Shown here: in pieces, positions 7,286-14,752 of the stretch
Numbering within the stretch: position 1 is the first letter of the stretch
Layout: each line of letters opens with the position of its first letter
Assembly: GCA_947259915.1 (NCBI GenBank)
Contig: CAMYOC010000023.1
Span: 1-38,020 of the forward strand
DNA from: an uncultured Gammaproteobacteria bacterium
GTDB taxonomy: Bacteria; Pseudomonadota; Gammaproteobacteria; Steroidobacterales; XN24
Reading direction: 5' to 3'
DNA length: 38,020 bases
Position numbers and translations under genes: made by a program
The notes under the pieces: generated by a model
The model's database searches: none
What the model saw: only the letters and a program-made list of their open reading frames with translations
Told to the model about the DNA's origin: nothing

Positions 7286-8260
7286 CTACCTCATCAGGTT
7301 CGCGCCAGACGGATGGTTCGACCCATGCACCTGGCTGTGACAATTCATACAGCTGCCGCCCAGCAGATATTGGGACGGATTCGGGTTGCCGGCCAGACCG
7401 GATGCCGTATACGGGATGCTCGGGTGCCCGGCCTGGGAATGGCAACTCTGACAGAGCAGCGGCGCAGTGCGTTTGAGCATACCGGCGTGGATCGTGCCGT
7501 GGGGCTCGTGACAGTTGCTGCAGTCTTCGGCCACCGGCGCGTGCTCCCATAGCAGCGGACCGCGCTTTTCCTGGTGACAGCCATAGCAGGTGTCGTTGAG
7601 CGTGTTCTTGACCAGCGCGAATTCGGCTGCCGAACCGTGCGGATTGTGGCAGTCGGTGCAGGCCATACGCCCCAGACGGATCGGATGGGCGTAGGGTTTT
7701 TGCGCGTTCGCCTTCTGCTCCAGATGACACGTATAGCAGACCGCCGCCTGAGTCTCGGGACGCAATACCGCCTGATGGGTGGCGTGGAGCTTATGGCAAT
7801 CGGCGCAGTTGGTGTCTTCCACGTCATGCACGCTGCCGGCCCAGTGCAGACCGACCTGCTGCTGATGACAGGTCATGCATTGCTGGTTGTGTTCGGCGGT
7901 ACTGGCGGTACTGGCCGAGCCCCAATACGGCATCGAGGGTCGGTCCTTGGCCGCCATGCCGCGCTTGAGCCGCTTGATGTGCTCGCCGCCCGGGCCGTGA
8001 CAGGCCTCACACTGGGTGTTGCCGTCGCCAAACGGCGTACGGTCGTCGGCGCGCTGTGCGTGTTTGGTGCTAAAAATCGCCGCGGTGACTTGATCAGCGT
8101 GACAACCGAGACAGGTGTTCGCGCCCTGCAGGCTGTAATCGTCCGTTACCGTATCCGCGGGCATCTCGGCGGCTTCGCCTTCGGCGCCGGAGAGCGGGGA
8201 AAACACCAGCAGGCTGAGAACGGAGGCGAATAAAAAAAGCCGTTTGTAGGACGCTCGCAT
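7286..8260 (-). CDS. mtrA: Decaheme c-type cytochrome, DmsE/MtrA family
   Basis: A 324-residue secreted cytochrome with ten CXXCH heme sites (CLGCH, CEACH, CMTCH, CADCH, CYTCH, CTDCH, CYGCH, CSNCH, CQSCH, CMNCH), matching MtrA (10 hemes, about 333 residues). The start at 8260 has AGAGGA 5 nt upstream; an in-frame extension to 8359 lacks a signal-like start. The N-terminus MRASYKRLFLFASVLSLLVF is a Sec signal peptide with a cleavage site near the SGAEGEAAE segment. The repeated CxxCH...HxxPHG pattern (CHNPHGS, CHEPHGT) is typical of the DmsE family. The protein should sit in the periplasm and insert into the MtrB barrel. It is the first gene of the unit ending with mtrB. No dmsAB-type reductase accompanies it, which favours an MtrA role over DmsE. 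Confidence 0.95.
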   Translation of the reverse strand: MRASYKRLFLFASVLSLLVFSPLSGAEGEAAEMPADTVTDDYSLQGANTCLGCHADQVTAAIFSTKHAQRADDRTPFGDGNTQCEACHGPGGEHIKRLKRGMAAKDRPSMPYWGSASTASTAEHNQQCMTCHQQQVGLHWAGSVHDVEDTNCADCHKLHATHQAVLRPETQAAVCYTCHLEQKANAQKPYAHPIRLGRMACTDCHNPHGSAAEFALVKNTLNDTCYGCHQEKRGPLLWEHAPVAEDCSNCHEPHGTIHAGMLKRTAPLLCQSCHSQAGHPSIPYTASGLAGNPNPSQYLLGGSCMNCHSQVHGSNHPSGANLMR

Positions 8261-8443
8261 GAATTCCTCTCGCCTCGGGGTCCGGGACGCAAAATCCGAT
8301 GTCAATCTACACCATCCGTATCCTACACGAAACCGGTGCCGATGCAGCCTCGAAGACACATCATCAGGCGCGGCAAGACGCCCCGGGTTCGGGGGATGAA
8401 TCGGGCGATGCCGGCAGTCACAAACCGGGCGTGCAAAAGAAAA

Positions 8444-8504
8444 CGGGCCGGGAGAATCCCGGCCCGAAAGCGGTTCTAAATGGGGCGCCCATTGCGGGCG
8501 CCCC
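8444..8504 (-). terminator. Tandem terminator hairpins downstream of the mtrC-like gene
   Basis: Read on the minus strand, the first hairpin is GGGGCGCCC/GGGCGCCCC (9 bp, 8482-8504) and the second CGGGCCGGGA/TCCCGGCCCG (10 bp, loop of 3, 8444-8466). TTTTCTTTT follows the second (complement of 8435-8443). They lie 12-72 nt past the mtrC-like stop, so the surface cytochrome is probably terminated or attenuated before mtrA-mtrB. The remaining 8261-8443 should hold the mtrA promoter, but no convincing hexamer pair is visible. Confidence 0.85.
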
Positions 8505-8515
8505 GGTTGTGGTTG

Positions 8516-10972
8516 TTACTGAGTAGGCCCGTGGTACAGGGTCGTGTCAAACGTGCTACCCGCACCATGGCAGACCGCGCAGGCTTCCTGACCGTTCGGC
8601 AATCCACCCACGCCTGGGGTGGCACCGATGATCGTGTCTTTCTGCACGCCCACCTGGCCGCCGTTGGACGCGAAGTGTCCCGCCGCCGCTGAACTGGTGT
8701 GGCAGGCACCGCAGGCCGCCGATGTCGGCGTGGTCGCGATGTCGTCCAGCCAGGTGTTGTTGCCACTGTCCGTTCCAGCGAGGTTGTCACCGGTGCTGAC
8801 GGCGCGTGCCGTCGGCCGGGCTGCGTTGTAGCCGCCCGGGATATGGCAGGCTTCGCAGATGGCGATGCCGCCCACGTCCCGCGCAATCGGATAGGTCACC
8901 TCATCAAACAGGCCGCCCGCCCACGTCGAGCTGCCGATATGGATGTTGTGAACCATGTATCCGAACTGGAAGCCCTCCTTTGGAAGCGGCGCGTCCTCGA
9001 TCTGCAGGTCGGCGTTGTGGCAGACCAGACAGATCTCGACGTTGCCATTGCGGTTGGAGCCGTGGAACTGCAGCTGCTTGTGGCAGGCGTTGCAGTTGTT
9101 ACTGTCGGCCTGGAATTCACGATCGCTGTCCGGATAGAACACCGCGCTGGTGGCCGCTGCCCGCTGGGTCGTCGGGTTACCGTCGTTGTCGGTTGCGAAC
9201 GCCGCGGGATGGCCGCCCAGGCCGATCATCACGTCGCCGGTGTAGTCGAGTGGCACCGGTGCGAAGTGATCGACCGTCCAGCTGCCGTCCGGGTTCTGCA
9301 CCAGCGACGGGGAGGCCTGGATCGCCGCCAGATACATCCGATGCGGATAGCCCGGATCTTCCACCACTTCCGGTCCGTTACCCCGGTCACGCAGACCCCA
9401 TGTCGTGCCGTCTTCCAGGCCGTTGTAGATATCGGCCGTGGCCCAGGCTACATAGAGGTTTAGTGAAGACGCTGGATCCGTGAACGACGGATTATCGCGA
9501 ATATTCCAGGCGGCGCCGCCGGGTGTGTCAACGCGGAAGGTGATCCGCGGCGTGTCACCCGGGTCGATGGGGCCACCGGCCGTGTCCGTCGCGTCGACGA
9601 TGGAGAGCACGAAGCCTTTTCCGAGCTCGTAACGGAAGCGCTGGCTGCCGTCCTCCGTGCTATGAACCGCCAGGGCCGGACCGGCGCCACCGATGGAGCC
9701 AAGATGGCAGGTCGCGCAGGAACCGTCAGCGGCAACTGCCGCGAAGCCACCGTCGGCACCGGCTGCACCGTGATCGAACTGATAGGTCGGCACGCCGGTG
9801 ACCGGATCCGGATTCGATGCGACCAGGCCATTGGCATGGCAGCCACCGCAGGCCGTAGCCGTGGCATATTCGTTCCACGCGTCGCCGTCCGGCGTTTCTG
9901 CGGACGCTTCATGACAGCTTTCGCAGAACAGCAGGTCCTGCGGATAGGTGACTTCGGAATAATCATGAATGAAGTCGCCATAGCCGTAGATGATGTACGG
10001 GACGCCACGATCCTCACCCGGATGGATCGAGTGCGCCAGGTACTTCATGTCGACCGACTCACCCGTGTCCTGATCGATCGTGCCCGGGTTGTGACAGGTC
10101 ACGCAGTATTCCACCGTGCGTCGCGGTCCGCCGTGCAGATCGAAGCGGTAGTGGCAGGCGGTACAGTTCGCGGTGTCGGCGATCAGGTTGGAACCCGGGT
10201 CGAGTACTTCGCCGGTCTCCGGCACGAAATCGTACACAGGATTATCAGGCGCCAGTATCTCGGCTTCGCCATTGAGGCGGATCTCGAGACCGACGCGATG
10301 GGGCAGGGTCGGTTCCCATGCCACCGCGATGGGATCGGTCACGTCGGCGACATCCGTGGCGAAGGTGTATTCGTACATGCCGCCGCCCAGTTCGACCAGG
10401 GTGCCCTGGCTGTCAGTCGTCGCCTGTACAGATTGCGGCAGCACGTTGGGGGTGGGGTTGGCATTCGCCGTCTCCACCCTATTCACGTAGCTCTGCCAAT
10501 AGGCCGGAAAGCCGTTTGCGGCAGGCAGCAATTTGACGAACGTGAACCACACCCTGCCCTCGGCGATTCCGAGCGCCGGGTTGCCGTGTGCGTCCTCGAC
10601 CATGAATGTCACGACCGGTGGGCTGGCCACCGTCACACCGGTGATCTCGGCGACCAGGCCACCGAGTTCCTCGATCTGCTCCTCGGTGAGGCCGCTGCCA
10701 TCACCGATGTCGATCGTGTCTCCGACAGCACGGCAGTCATCGACGTCGATGACGCCGTCACCGTTTGTGTCTTCATCCGGAAAGTCCGGAATACCGTTAC
10801 CGTTCAGGTCCCAGCATGCCAGACCGGCTGCACCGTCTGCTCCGTCTGCTCCGTCTGCTCCAGCCGCCCCGCGATCGCCGTCATCACCGCTACAACCAGC
10901 GATGCCGACAGCGAGGATACAAGCCGCGAGGAGCGTAAAAAGACGGGAGTTACCGTTCTTCAATGCGTCCAT
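8516..10972 (-). CDS. mtrC: OmcA/MtrC-family decaheme c-type cytochrome, surface lipoprotein
   Basis: An 818-residue lipoprotein cytochrome, the presumed cell-surface terminal reductase or oxidase. The start at 10972 gives a proper signal peptide (a Lys- and Arg-containing n-region, then a hydrophobic LLAACILAVGIAGC stretch) with lipobox IAGC (Cys27); the in-frame extension to 11056 would bury it. After Cys27 come a collagen-like GADGADGADGAAG stretch and an Asp/Asn-rich segment (LNGNGIPDFPDEDTNGDGVI) that looks calcium-binding. Ten CXXCH sites fall into two groups of five, at about 270, 290, 350, 375, 419 and 627, 648, 706, 754, 798. Beta-rich stretches lie before each group, as in the MtrC four-domain architecture. 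Both OmcA and MtrC fit; the symbol is given by context with mtrA and mtrB. Confidence 0.93.
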   Translation of the reverse strand: MDALKNGNSRLFTLLAACILAVGIAGCSGDDGDRGAAGADGADGADGAAGLACWDLNGNGIPDFPDEDTNGDGVIDVDDCRAVGDTIDIGDGSGLTEEQIEELGGLVAEITGVTVASPPVVTFMVEDAHGNPALGIAEGRVWFTFVKLLPAANGFPAYWQSYVNRVETANANPTPNVLPQSVQATTDSQGTLVELGGGMYEYTFATDVADVTDPIAVAWEPTLPHRVGLEIRLNGEAEILAPDNPVYDFVPETGEVLDPGSNLIADTANCTACHYRFDLHGGPRRTVEYCVTCHNPGTIDQDTGESVDMKYLAHSIHPGEDRGVPYIIYGYGDFIHDYSEVTYPQDLLFCESCHEASAETPDGDAWNEYATATACGGCHANGLVASNPDPVTGVPTYQFDHGAAGADGGFAAVAADGSCATCHLGSIGGAGPALAVHSTEDGSQRFRYELGKGFVLSIVDATDTAGGPIDPGDTPRITFRVDTPGGAAWNIRDNPSFTDPASSLNLYVAWATADIYNGLEDGTTWGLRDRGNGPEVVEDPGYPHRMYLAAIQASPSLVQNPDGSWTVDHFAPVPLDYTGDVMIGLGGHPAAFATDNDGNPTTQRAAATSAVFYPDSDREFQADSNNCNACHKQLQFHGSNRNGNVEICLVCHNADLQIEDAPLPKEGFQFGYMVHNIHIGSSTWAGGLFDEVTYPIARDVGGIAICEACHIPGGYNAARPTARAVSTGDNLAGTDSGNNTWLDDIATTPTSAACGACHTSSAAAGHFASNGGQVGVQKDTIIGATPGVGGLPNGQEACAVCHGAGSTFDTTLYHGPTQ
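10837..10863 (-). repeat. In-frame 9-bp tandem repeat in the mtrC-like gene
   Basis: About three direct copies of a 9-bp unit (CCGTCTGCT on the plus strand) encode the repeated Gly-Ala-Asp of the collagen-like stretch after the lipobox. Because the unit is a multiple of three, slippage would change linker length without breaking the frame. Confidence 0.7.
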
Positions 10973-11111
10973 TTTTGACTGCCCCCAAGTAAGAGAAAAG
11001 TGCCCAAAGAGGGCGCCACGATCCGGCGTTTTGATCGGAGCGTCCGAATTCACCACAACCGCCCAAACGATCCGAACCGCCGCTGGACCGCGAACGGTCC
11101 TTTACAGATCG

Positions 11112-11130
11112 AATGAGAATGATTCTTATT
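11112..11130 (-). promoter_or_regulatory. Fur-type iron box upstream of mtrC-like gene
   Basis: AATGAGAATGATTCTTATT is a 19-bp near-palindrome. Its core TGAGAAT-G-ATTCTTA (11114-11128) fits the 7-1-7 Fur consensus TGATAAT-N-ATTATCA with few changes. It lies about 140 bp before the mtrC-like start. If the promoter is at the FNR-type site below, the box would cover about +23 to +41, a repressing position. Binding is inferred. Confidence 0.6.
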
Positions 11131-11187
11131 AATCATCGCTAGTGTTTGCTTCATAAAGGTTTTTAGCCCAACGGGACGCAAAGACAA

Positions 11188-11201
11188 ATGACGTAGATCA
11201 A
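11188..11201 (-). promoter_or_regulatory. FNR/ANR/DNR-type site upstream of mtrC-like gene
   Basis: On the minus strand TTGATCTACGTCAT matches the 14-bp TTGATC-N3-GTCAA style of FNR/ANR/DNR sites except for the last base. A TAAAAA hexamer (complement of 11160-11165) is centred 32 bp downstream, exactly where a -10 belongs for a class II activator site at -41.5. That predicts a start near 11153. CRP would need TGTGA half-sites, which are absent. Confidence 0.5.
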
Positions 11202-11277
11202 TTTGGGCCCGTATTTAAGTACAAATACCTAAGGACCACGCCACGACTGGCTTTGAAGCACGGCGCAAGAAGGCAAA

Positions 11278-11310
11278 ACAAAAAAAAACCGGTGACGATG
11301 CCACCGGTTT
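11278..11310 (-). terminator. Rho-independent terminator of the monoheme cytochrome gene
   Basis: AAACCGGTG (11286-11294), loop of 7, CACCGGTTT (11302-11310): a 9-bp stem which on the minus strand runs into T-rich sequence (complement of the A-run 11278-11288). It lies 57 nt past the cytochrome stop and separates that gene from the mtrC-like gene. Outside this, the Fur/FNR elements and the leader, 10973-11366 shows nothing else. Confidence 0.88.
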
Positions 11311-11366
11311 CTCGCGTTTGCGCAGGGTCAGTAAGGATATTGCCGTCGCAATCGATCCGCGTCGAG

Positions 11367-11636
11367 CTATTGAGCGTAAAATGCGGCCACGTTGGCCACG
11401 TCCTCCTCGCTCAGTACTGCGATATCGACTTTCCCCTTGTGGTGCTTCGAGTCTTTTGCCTCGACGATCCACACGCTGATATCCGCCGCGCTTTCCCCCG
11501 AGAAATCATCGGGCTCATGACAGTCCGAACAGTTCTCGTTATAGATCGCTTCCCCGGCTGCAGGGTCCCCTGCCGTTGCCGATGCGGTCCAGCACAAGGC
11601 TGTCGCCACCGCCATTGCCATCATCATTCGCTTCAT
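11367..11636 (-). CDS. Small periplasmic monoheme cytochrome c lacking a distal methionine
   Basis: An 89-residue protein; the ATG at 11636 is used because the longer frame begins with TTG and AGAGGG sits 8 nt upstream of this ATG. A signal peptide covers residues 1-22 (MKRMMMAMAVATALCWTASATA). One heme site, CSDCH (Cys36, Cys39, His40), is followed by a short class I-like fold ending SEEDVANVAAFYAQ, the usual C-terminal helix. No methionine occurs after residue 8, so the normal Met axial ligand is absent; His65/His66 in KDSKHHKGKV sit where the Met loop would be. It could carry electrons to the MtrA-like protein. It has its own terminator, so it is not in the mtrC transcript. Confidence 0.88.
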   Translation of the reverse strand: MKRMMMAMAVATALCWTASATAGDPAAGEAIYNENCSDCHEPDDFSGESAADISVWIVEAKDSKHHKGKVDIAVLSEEDVANVAAFYAQ

Positions 11637-11687
11637 CAATCCGGCCCTCTGCAAGGTAGCTGTATGAGTCCCTAGATTAACCGCAAA

Positions 11688-11701
11688 GTCGGCTCGCCGA
11701 C
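11688..11701 (-). terminator. Weak hairpin after galU
   Basis: GTCGG-CTCG-CCGAC, on the minus strand followed by TTTGCGGTT. It lies 33 nt past the galU stop. The stem is only 5 bp and the T-tract poor, so it is a weak candidate terminator. Confidence 0.3.
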
Positions 11702-11733
11702 AGGGGTACTGACCGCAATCCGGGTGACTCCGA

Positions 11734-12618
11734 TCAAGAGGACTCCGCAGCGACCACCCCGCGCACGTACTCGGAAAACGCGGGACCGAATTCCTCGTGC
11801 TTCATCCCAAAATGCAGGCCCGCCTGCAGATAGCCCAGCTTGCTCCCGCAGTCAAAACGCAGACCTTCGAAACGATAGGCGCGGACCGGCCGCTCGACGA
11901 GCAGCGCCGCAATGGCGTCAGTGAGCTGGATCTCGCCACCTGCCCCGCGTTCGATCGTCTCCAGATAGTCGAATACCTGGGGCTCCAGAATGTAGCGGCC
12001 GACGACGGCGAGATTCGACGGAGCGTCCGCCGGATCCGGTTTCTCGACCATCCCGCGCAAACGCCAGACCCCATCATCGAGCGGATCGCCGTCGACAATA
12101 CCGTATTGATCGGTCTGATCAGCAGGGATCGGCTGGACCCCGATCACGCTGCCACCGGTCTCCTCATAGAGCTGGCGCATCTGTTCCAGACACGGCGTCT
12201 CGGCGTCGATGAGATCGTCAGCCAGATGGACAAAGAACGGCTGATTGCCGACCACCGCGCGAGCGCACAGCACCGCATGACCCAGACCCAGCGGCTCGCC
12301 CTGGCGCAGATAGATGCAGTTGACGTTGTCCGGGACCAGCGAGTGCACGACATCCAGCAACTCGGTCTTGTGCTTTTCCCGCAGCAGCTCCTCAAGCTCT
12401 AAATCAGAGTCGAAGTGATCTTCGATCGCGCGCTTGTGACGACCGGTGATAAACACGAGGTTGGTGGCGCCGGCAGCTATCGCCTCCTCCACCGCGTACT
12501 GGATCAGCGGCTTGTCCACGACCGGCAGCATCTCCTTGGGGCTGGCCTTGGTCGCGGGCAAAAAACGCGTGCCCTTGCCGGCGACGGGGAACACCGCATA
12601 ACGGATAGCTTCTGGCAC
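11734..12618 (-). CDS. galU: UTP-glucose-1-phosphate uridylyltransferase
   Basis: A 294-residue cytoplasmic enzyme making UDP-glucose from UTP and glucose-1-phosphate, for exopolysaccharide, LPS and trehalose-type pathways. The GTG at 12618 ([16 protein letters not shown]) is preferred: GGAG lies 7 nt upstream and GalU proteins normally begin a few residues before AVFPVAG. An ATG at 12654 would add 12 mostly basic residues. Motifs: the nucleotide-binding [20 protein letters not shown] loop, [25 protein letters not shown], the catalytic-site ADDLID, the GMVEKP segment and [12 protein letters not shown]. It is the last gene of the minus-strand run and 170 bp from the comEA-like gene, so it probably has its own promoter. 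Confidence 0.94.
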   Translation of the reverse strand: MPEAIRYAVFPVAGKGTRFLPATKASPKEMLPVVDKPLIQYAVEEAIAAGATNLVFITGRHKRAIEDHFDSDLELEELLREKHKTELLDVVHSLVPDNVNCIYLRQGEPLGLGHAVLCARAVVGNQPFFVHLADDLIDAETPCLEQMRQLYEETGGSVIGVQPIPADQTDQYGIVDGDPLDDGVWRLRGMVEKPDPADAPSNLAVVGRYILEPQVFDYLETIERGAGGEIQLTDAIAALLVERPVRAYRFEGLRFDCGSKLGYLQAGLHFGMKHEEFGPAFSEYVRGVVAAESS

Positions 12619-12717
12619 GATCGGTCTCCGGTCTCTGACGCGCGACCGGGTCATCCGGTCCGCAAAACCAATGATGCTTGCACAGGCCCAGCGTCATTGG
12701 CAACGGCATGCGTCACA

Positions 12718-12763
12718 GCGCGGCGGGATCGCCGCCACAATCGGGCCGTCGATCCCGCCGCGC
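12718..12763. repeat. Perfect 14-bp inverted repeat between comEA-like and galU
   Basis: GCGCGGCGGGATCG (12718-12731) and its exact complement (12750-12763) enclose an 18-nt loop. It lies 26 nt past the comEA-like stop and 100 nt before the galU start. There is no T-tract on either strand, so it is not a standard intrinsic terminator; an mRNA 3'-stabilising hairpin or a protein site is possible. Confidence 0.6.
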
Positions 12764-12788
12764 CACCGGTGACTGTTACGTCCTGCGC

Positions 12789-13061
12789 TTACCGATCCGT
12801 CGGCTTGAGGCGGATGTTGTCGCGGTTGATATCCAGCACCCGGGGACCGACGCCCTGAACCTCGAGCAGCTGATCCGCGCTGGTGAAGGATCCGTTGGCC
12901 TCGCGGTACGCGACAATCGCCCGGGCCCGGGCGGGTCCGATGCCCTCGAGTTCTTGCGCCAACATCTCGGCGTTGGCGGTGTTGATATCCACCGGACCGG
13001 CAGCGGCCAGTGACGAGACGAAAAGGCTTGCGGCGGCAAGCCAGGTTTTGACAGACAGCAT
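12789..13061 (-). CDS. ComEA-family helix-hairpin-helix protein
   Basis: A 90-residue secreted protein with AAGGAG 7 nt before the start. Residues 1-21 form a signal peptide (MLSVKTWLAAASLFVSSLAAA), followed by one ComEA-type unit: VDINTANAEMLAQELEGIGPARARAIVAYRE, a linker, then LLEVQGVGPRVLDINRDNIRL. The two GIGPxxA/GVGPxxL turns are the helix-hairpin-helix motifs that hold the DNA backbone. In competent bacteria the family binds incoming DNA in the periplasm; short single-domain forms are common in gammaproteobacteria whether or not competence is known. It is flanked by lapB and galU with no other competence gene here. Confidence 0.88.
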   Translation of the reverse strand: MLSVKTWLAAASLFVSSLAAAGPVDINTANAEMLAQELEGIGPARARAIVAYREANGSFTSADQLLEVQGVGPRVLDINRDNIRLKPTDR

Positions 13062-13170
13062 GATATGACTCCTTGCTTGATTGCCCGACCGCGAGCGCGA
13101 TCAGTGCAAACAGCCTAGACGCGGCCAGTCGCCGGCGGAGCCCCGAATATATGGTGCGAATGGAGGGATT

Positions 13171-14379
13171 TCAGCGCGCCAGACGCGGCACGCCGAGACT
13201 GGCCTCGAATCTGAAGCTGGCTGTCGGCCGGGTCGAATCCCAATTCTTGCAGGTCGGACACTGCCATTGCAGGACCGTCCCGGAGAAACCGCAATTCTCG
13301 CAGCGATAGCTGGGATTCGATGCGGAGAGCATGCGCAGCGCACGGGTGATCCGCCGCAGTCCTTGCTCGCCGTCTGCGTCGCTAGCGGCATCGGGACGCA
13401 GCGTACTCATCAGATCCGTCAACATCGGGTTGCGCCGGACAAAGTCGGTGATGCACTCACGGGTGATCGGATCATCGAAACCCTCATCCACGATGGCCGC
13501 ATAGGCGAGTCCGGCCTTGAGTCCCGGCTGTTTCGACACCATCGCGGAGAGCAGTTCGCCCAGGCCCGCGCGATCGTCCATGGCTTCATGGCAGCGGCGC
13601 AATGCCGGCAGAGTCAGCGGCGCGAATCCCGGGTCCTGCTCCATGACCCGGCGATAGAGCCGCGATGCCAGCTTGAAATCACCCTCGCCGACCGCTATCT
13701 CGGCTCTCAGGATAGCGCCTCGCAGGTTATCCCGATCGGCCGCCCTGGCGCGGCGCAGATACTCCTGTGCCTGCTCCGGCTTGTCTGCGGCGAGCGCCTT
13801 TTGTGCCAGCTCACAAAAATAATGCGCGACCACCGGACTGCGACCGGTATGGGTTTCGTCGGCGAGCCGGTCGCGGATCGCGATGGCCTGCTCCCATTCC
13901 CGCTCCTGTTCGTAGATCAGCACCAGCCGCTCCAGCGCTTCACGCCGATACGCGGGCTGGTCGGCCAGCTGTTGCAGATAGGCTTCCGCCCGATCGAGCA
14001 ATCCCGCCTTCAGATAGTCTTCCGCCAGTGCCCTGAGCGCCTGCTCCCGATGACGCCGCGGCAGCCCCTTACGCTCGAAGATGTTCTGGTGGATCTGGAT
14101 CGCGCGATTGACCTCACCGCGGCGCCGAAACAGATTGCCCAAGGCGAAATGCGTCTCGATGGTGTCGCTGTCCACGTCCACCATGCGCACGAACACTTCC
14201 AGCGCCTTGTCCGGCTCTTCGTTGAGCAGGAAATTAAGACCGGCGAAGTAATCGGCGTTGAGCTCCCGCTCCGTACCATTGCGCCGGGAGTCGGGGGCGG
14301 TGCGTCTGGCGACATACCAGCCGGCCGCGGCCGCGGCCATAAACAGCAAGATAAGCAGCAGCGCGGAGTCAGCCGCCAT
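13171..14379 (-). CDS. lapB: LapB (YciM), lipopolysaccharide assembly regulator
   Basis: A 402-residue inner-membrane protein facing the cytoplasm; the family tunes LPS synthesis by controlling FtsH-dependent turnover of LpxC. Features: an N-terminal membrane anchor (LLLILLFMAAAAAGWYVA), then about nine TPR-like helical repeats (ADYFAGLNFLLNEEPDKALEVF, THFALGNLFRRRGEVNRAI and so on), and a C-terminal rubredoxin-like zinc knuckle (CENCGFSG...CPTCKNW). The four cysteines are intact. It overlaps the end of lapA by 11 bp, the usual lapA-lapB pair, and follows ihfB and rpsA as in many gammaproteobacteria. The C-terminal extension TRPTASFRFEASLGVPRLAR is a little longer than in E. coli. Confidence 0.93.
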   Translation of the reverse strand: MAADSALLLILLFMAAAAAGWYVARRTAPDSRRNGTERELNADYFAGLNFLLNEEPDKALEVFVRMVDVDSDTIETHFALGNLFRRRGEVNRAIQIHQNIFERKGLPRRHREQALRALAEDYLKAGLLDRAEAYLQQLADQPAYRREALERLVLIYEQEREWEQAIAIRDRLADETHTGRSPVVAHYFCELAQKALAADKPEQAQEYLRRARAADRDNLRGAILRAEIAVGEGDFKLASRLYRRVMEQDPGFAPLTLPALRRCHEAMDDRAGLGELLSAMVSKQPGLKAGLAYAAIVDEGFDDPITRECITDFVRRNPMLTDLMSTLRPDAASDADGEQGLRRITRALRMLSASNPSYRCENCGFSGTVLQWQCPTCKNWDSTRPTASFRFEASLGVPRLAR

Positions 14380-14671
14380 CCGCGAGCGGCAGCTTTTGCA
14401 GGTTCTCTACCTCAGCCTCGGCTTTGCGCACCGATCTGTTCAAACGCCGTTTCTCGCGCAGCGCGCGCATCAGCCAGATGGAGGCGGTCAGCAACCCGAG
14501 CAGCCAGCCGATGGCAAGACAGGTGATGAGCGCATAGGAGACCGGCACATCGACGACACCAAAACCGAGGTCCAGACTGACCAAATCAGGATTGAGCCAG
14601 GCGAACCCACCCGCCACTGCAAACGCAGCGATGACGATCAGGATCAGGAATAATCTACGCAGCAAGCTCAT
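14369..14671 (-). CDS. lapA: LapA-domain (DUF1049) inner-membrane protein
   Basis: A 100-residue protein with two transmembrane helices (about 6-28 and 45-67) joined by a short periplasmic loop, NPDLVSLDLGFGVVDVPVS, which is typical of LapA, and a cytoplasmic basic coiled tail (REKRRLNRSVRKAEAEVENL). LapA works with LapB in LPS assembly. The overlap with lapB indicates coupled translation. The N-terminus MSLLRRLFLILIVIAAFAVA supports the start. Confidence 0.9.
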   Translation of the reverse strand: MSLLRRLFLILIVIAAFAVAGGFAWLNPDLVSLDLGFGVVDVPVSYALITCLAIGWLLGLLTASIWLMRALREKRRLNRSVRKAEAEVENLQKLPLADGG

Positions 14672-14752
14672 GGGCCAACATTCCGGCGCGCCAGGGACGC
14701 CGCCGTCTCCTTCGCGAAAAAGTCCAGCAGAGTTCGGCCAGACCGGGGCGGA

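Noticed and set aside
10837..10863. Short direct repeats as a CRISPR array
   Set aside because: Contiguous 9-bp copies with no spacers, inside a coding frame.
9662..10978. 438-residue plus ORF opposite the mtrC-like gene
   Set aside because: The ten CXXCH motifs and lipobox lie on the minus strand; this is an antisense shadow.
11188..11201. CRP binding site
   Set aside because: TGTGA/TCACA half-sites are absent; the TTGAT half-site fits FNR-type proteins better.
13081..14526. 481-residue plus ORF opposite lapB
   Set aside because: Antisense shadow of a well-supported TPR protein; no recognisable domains.
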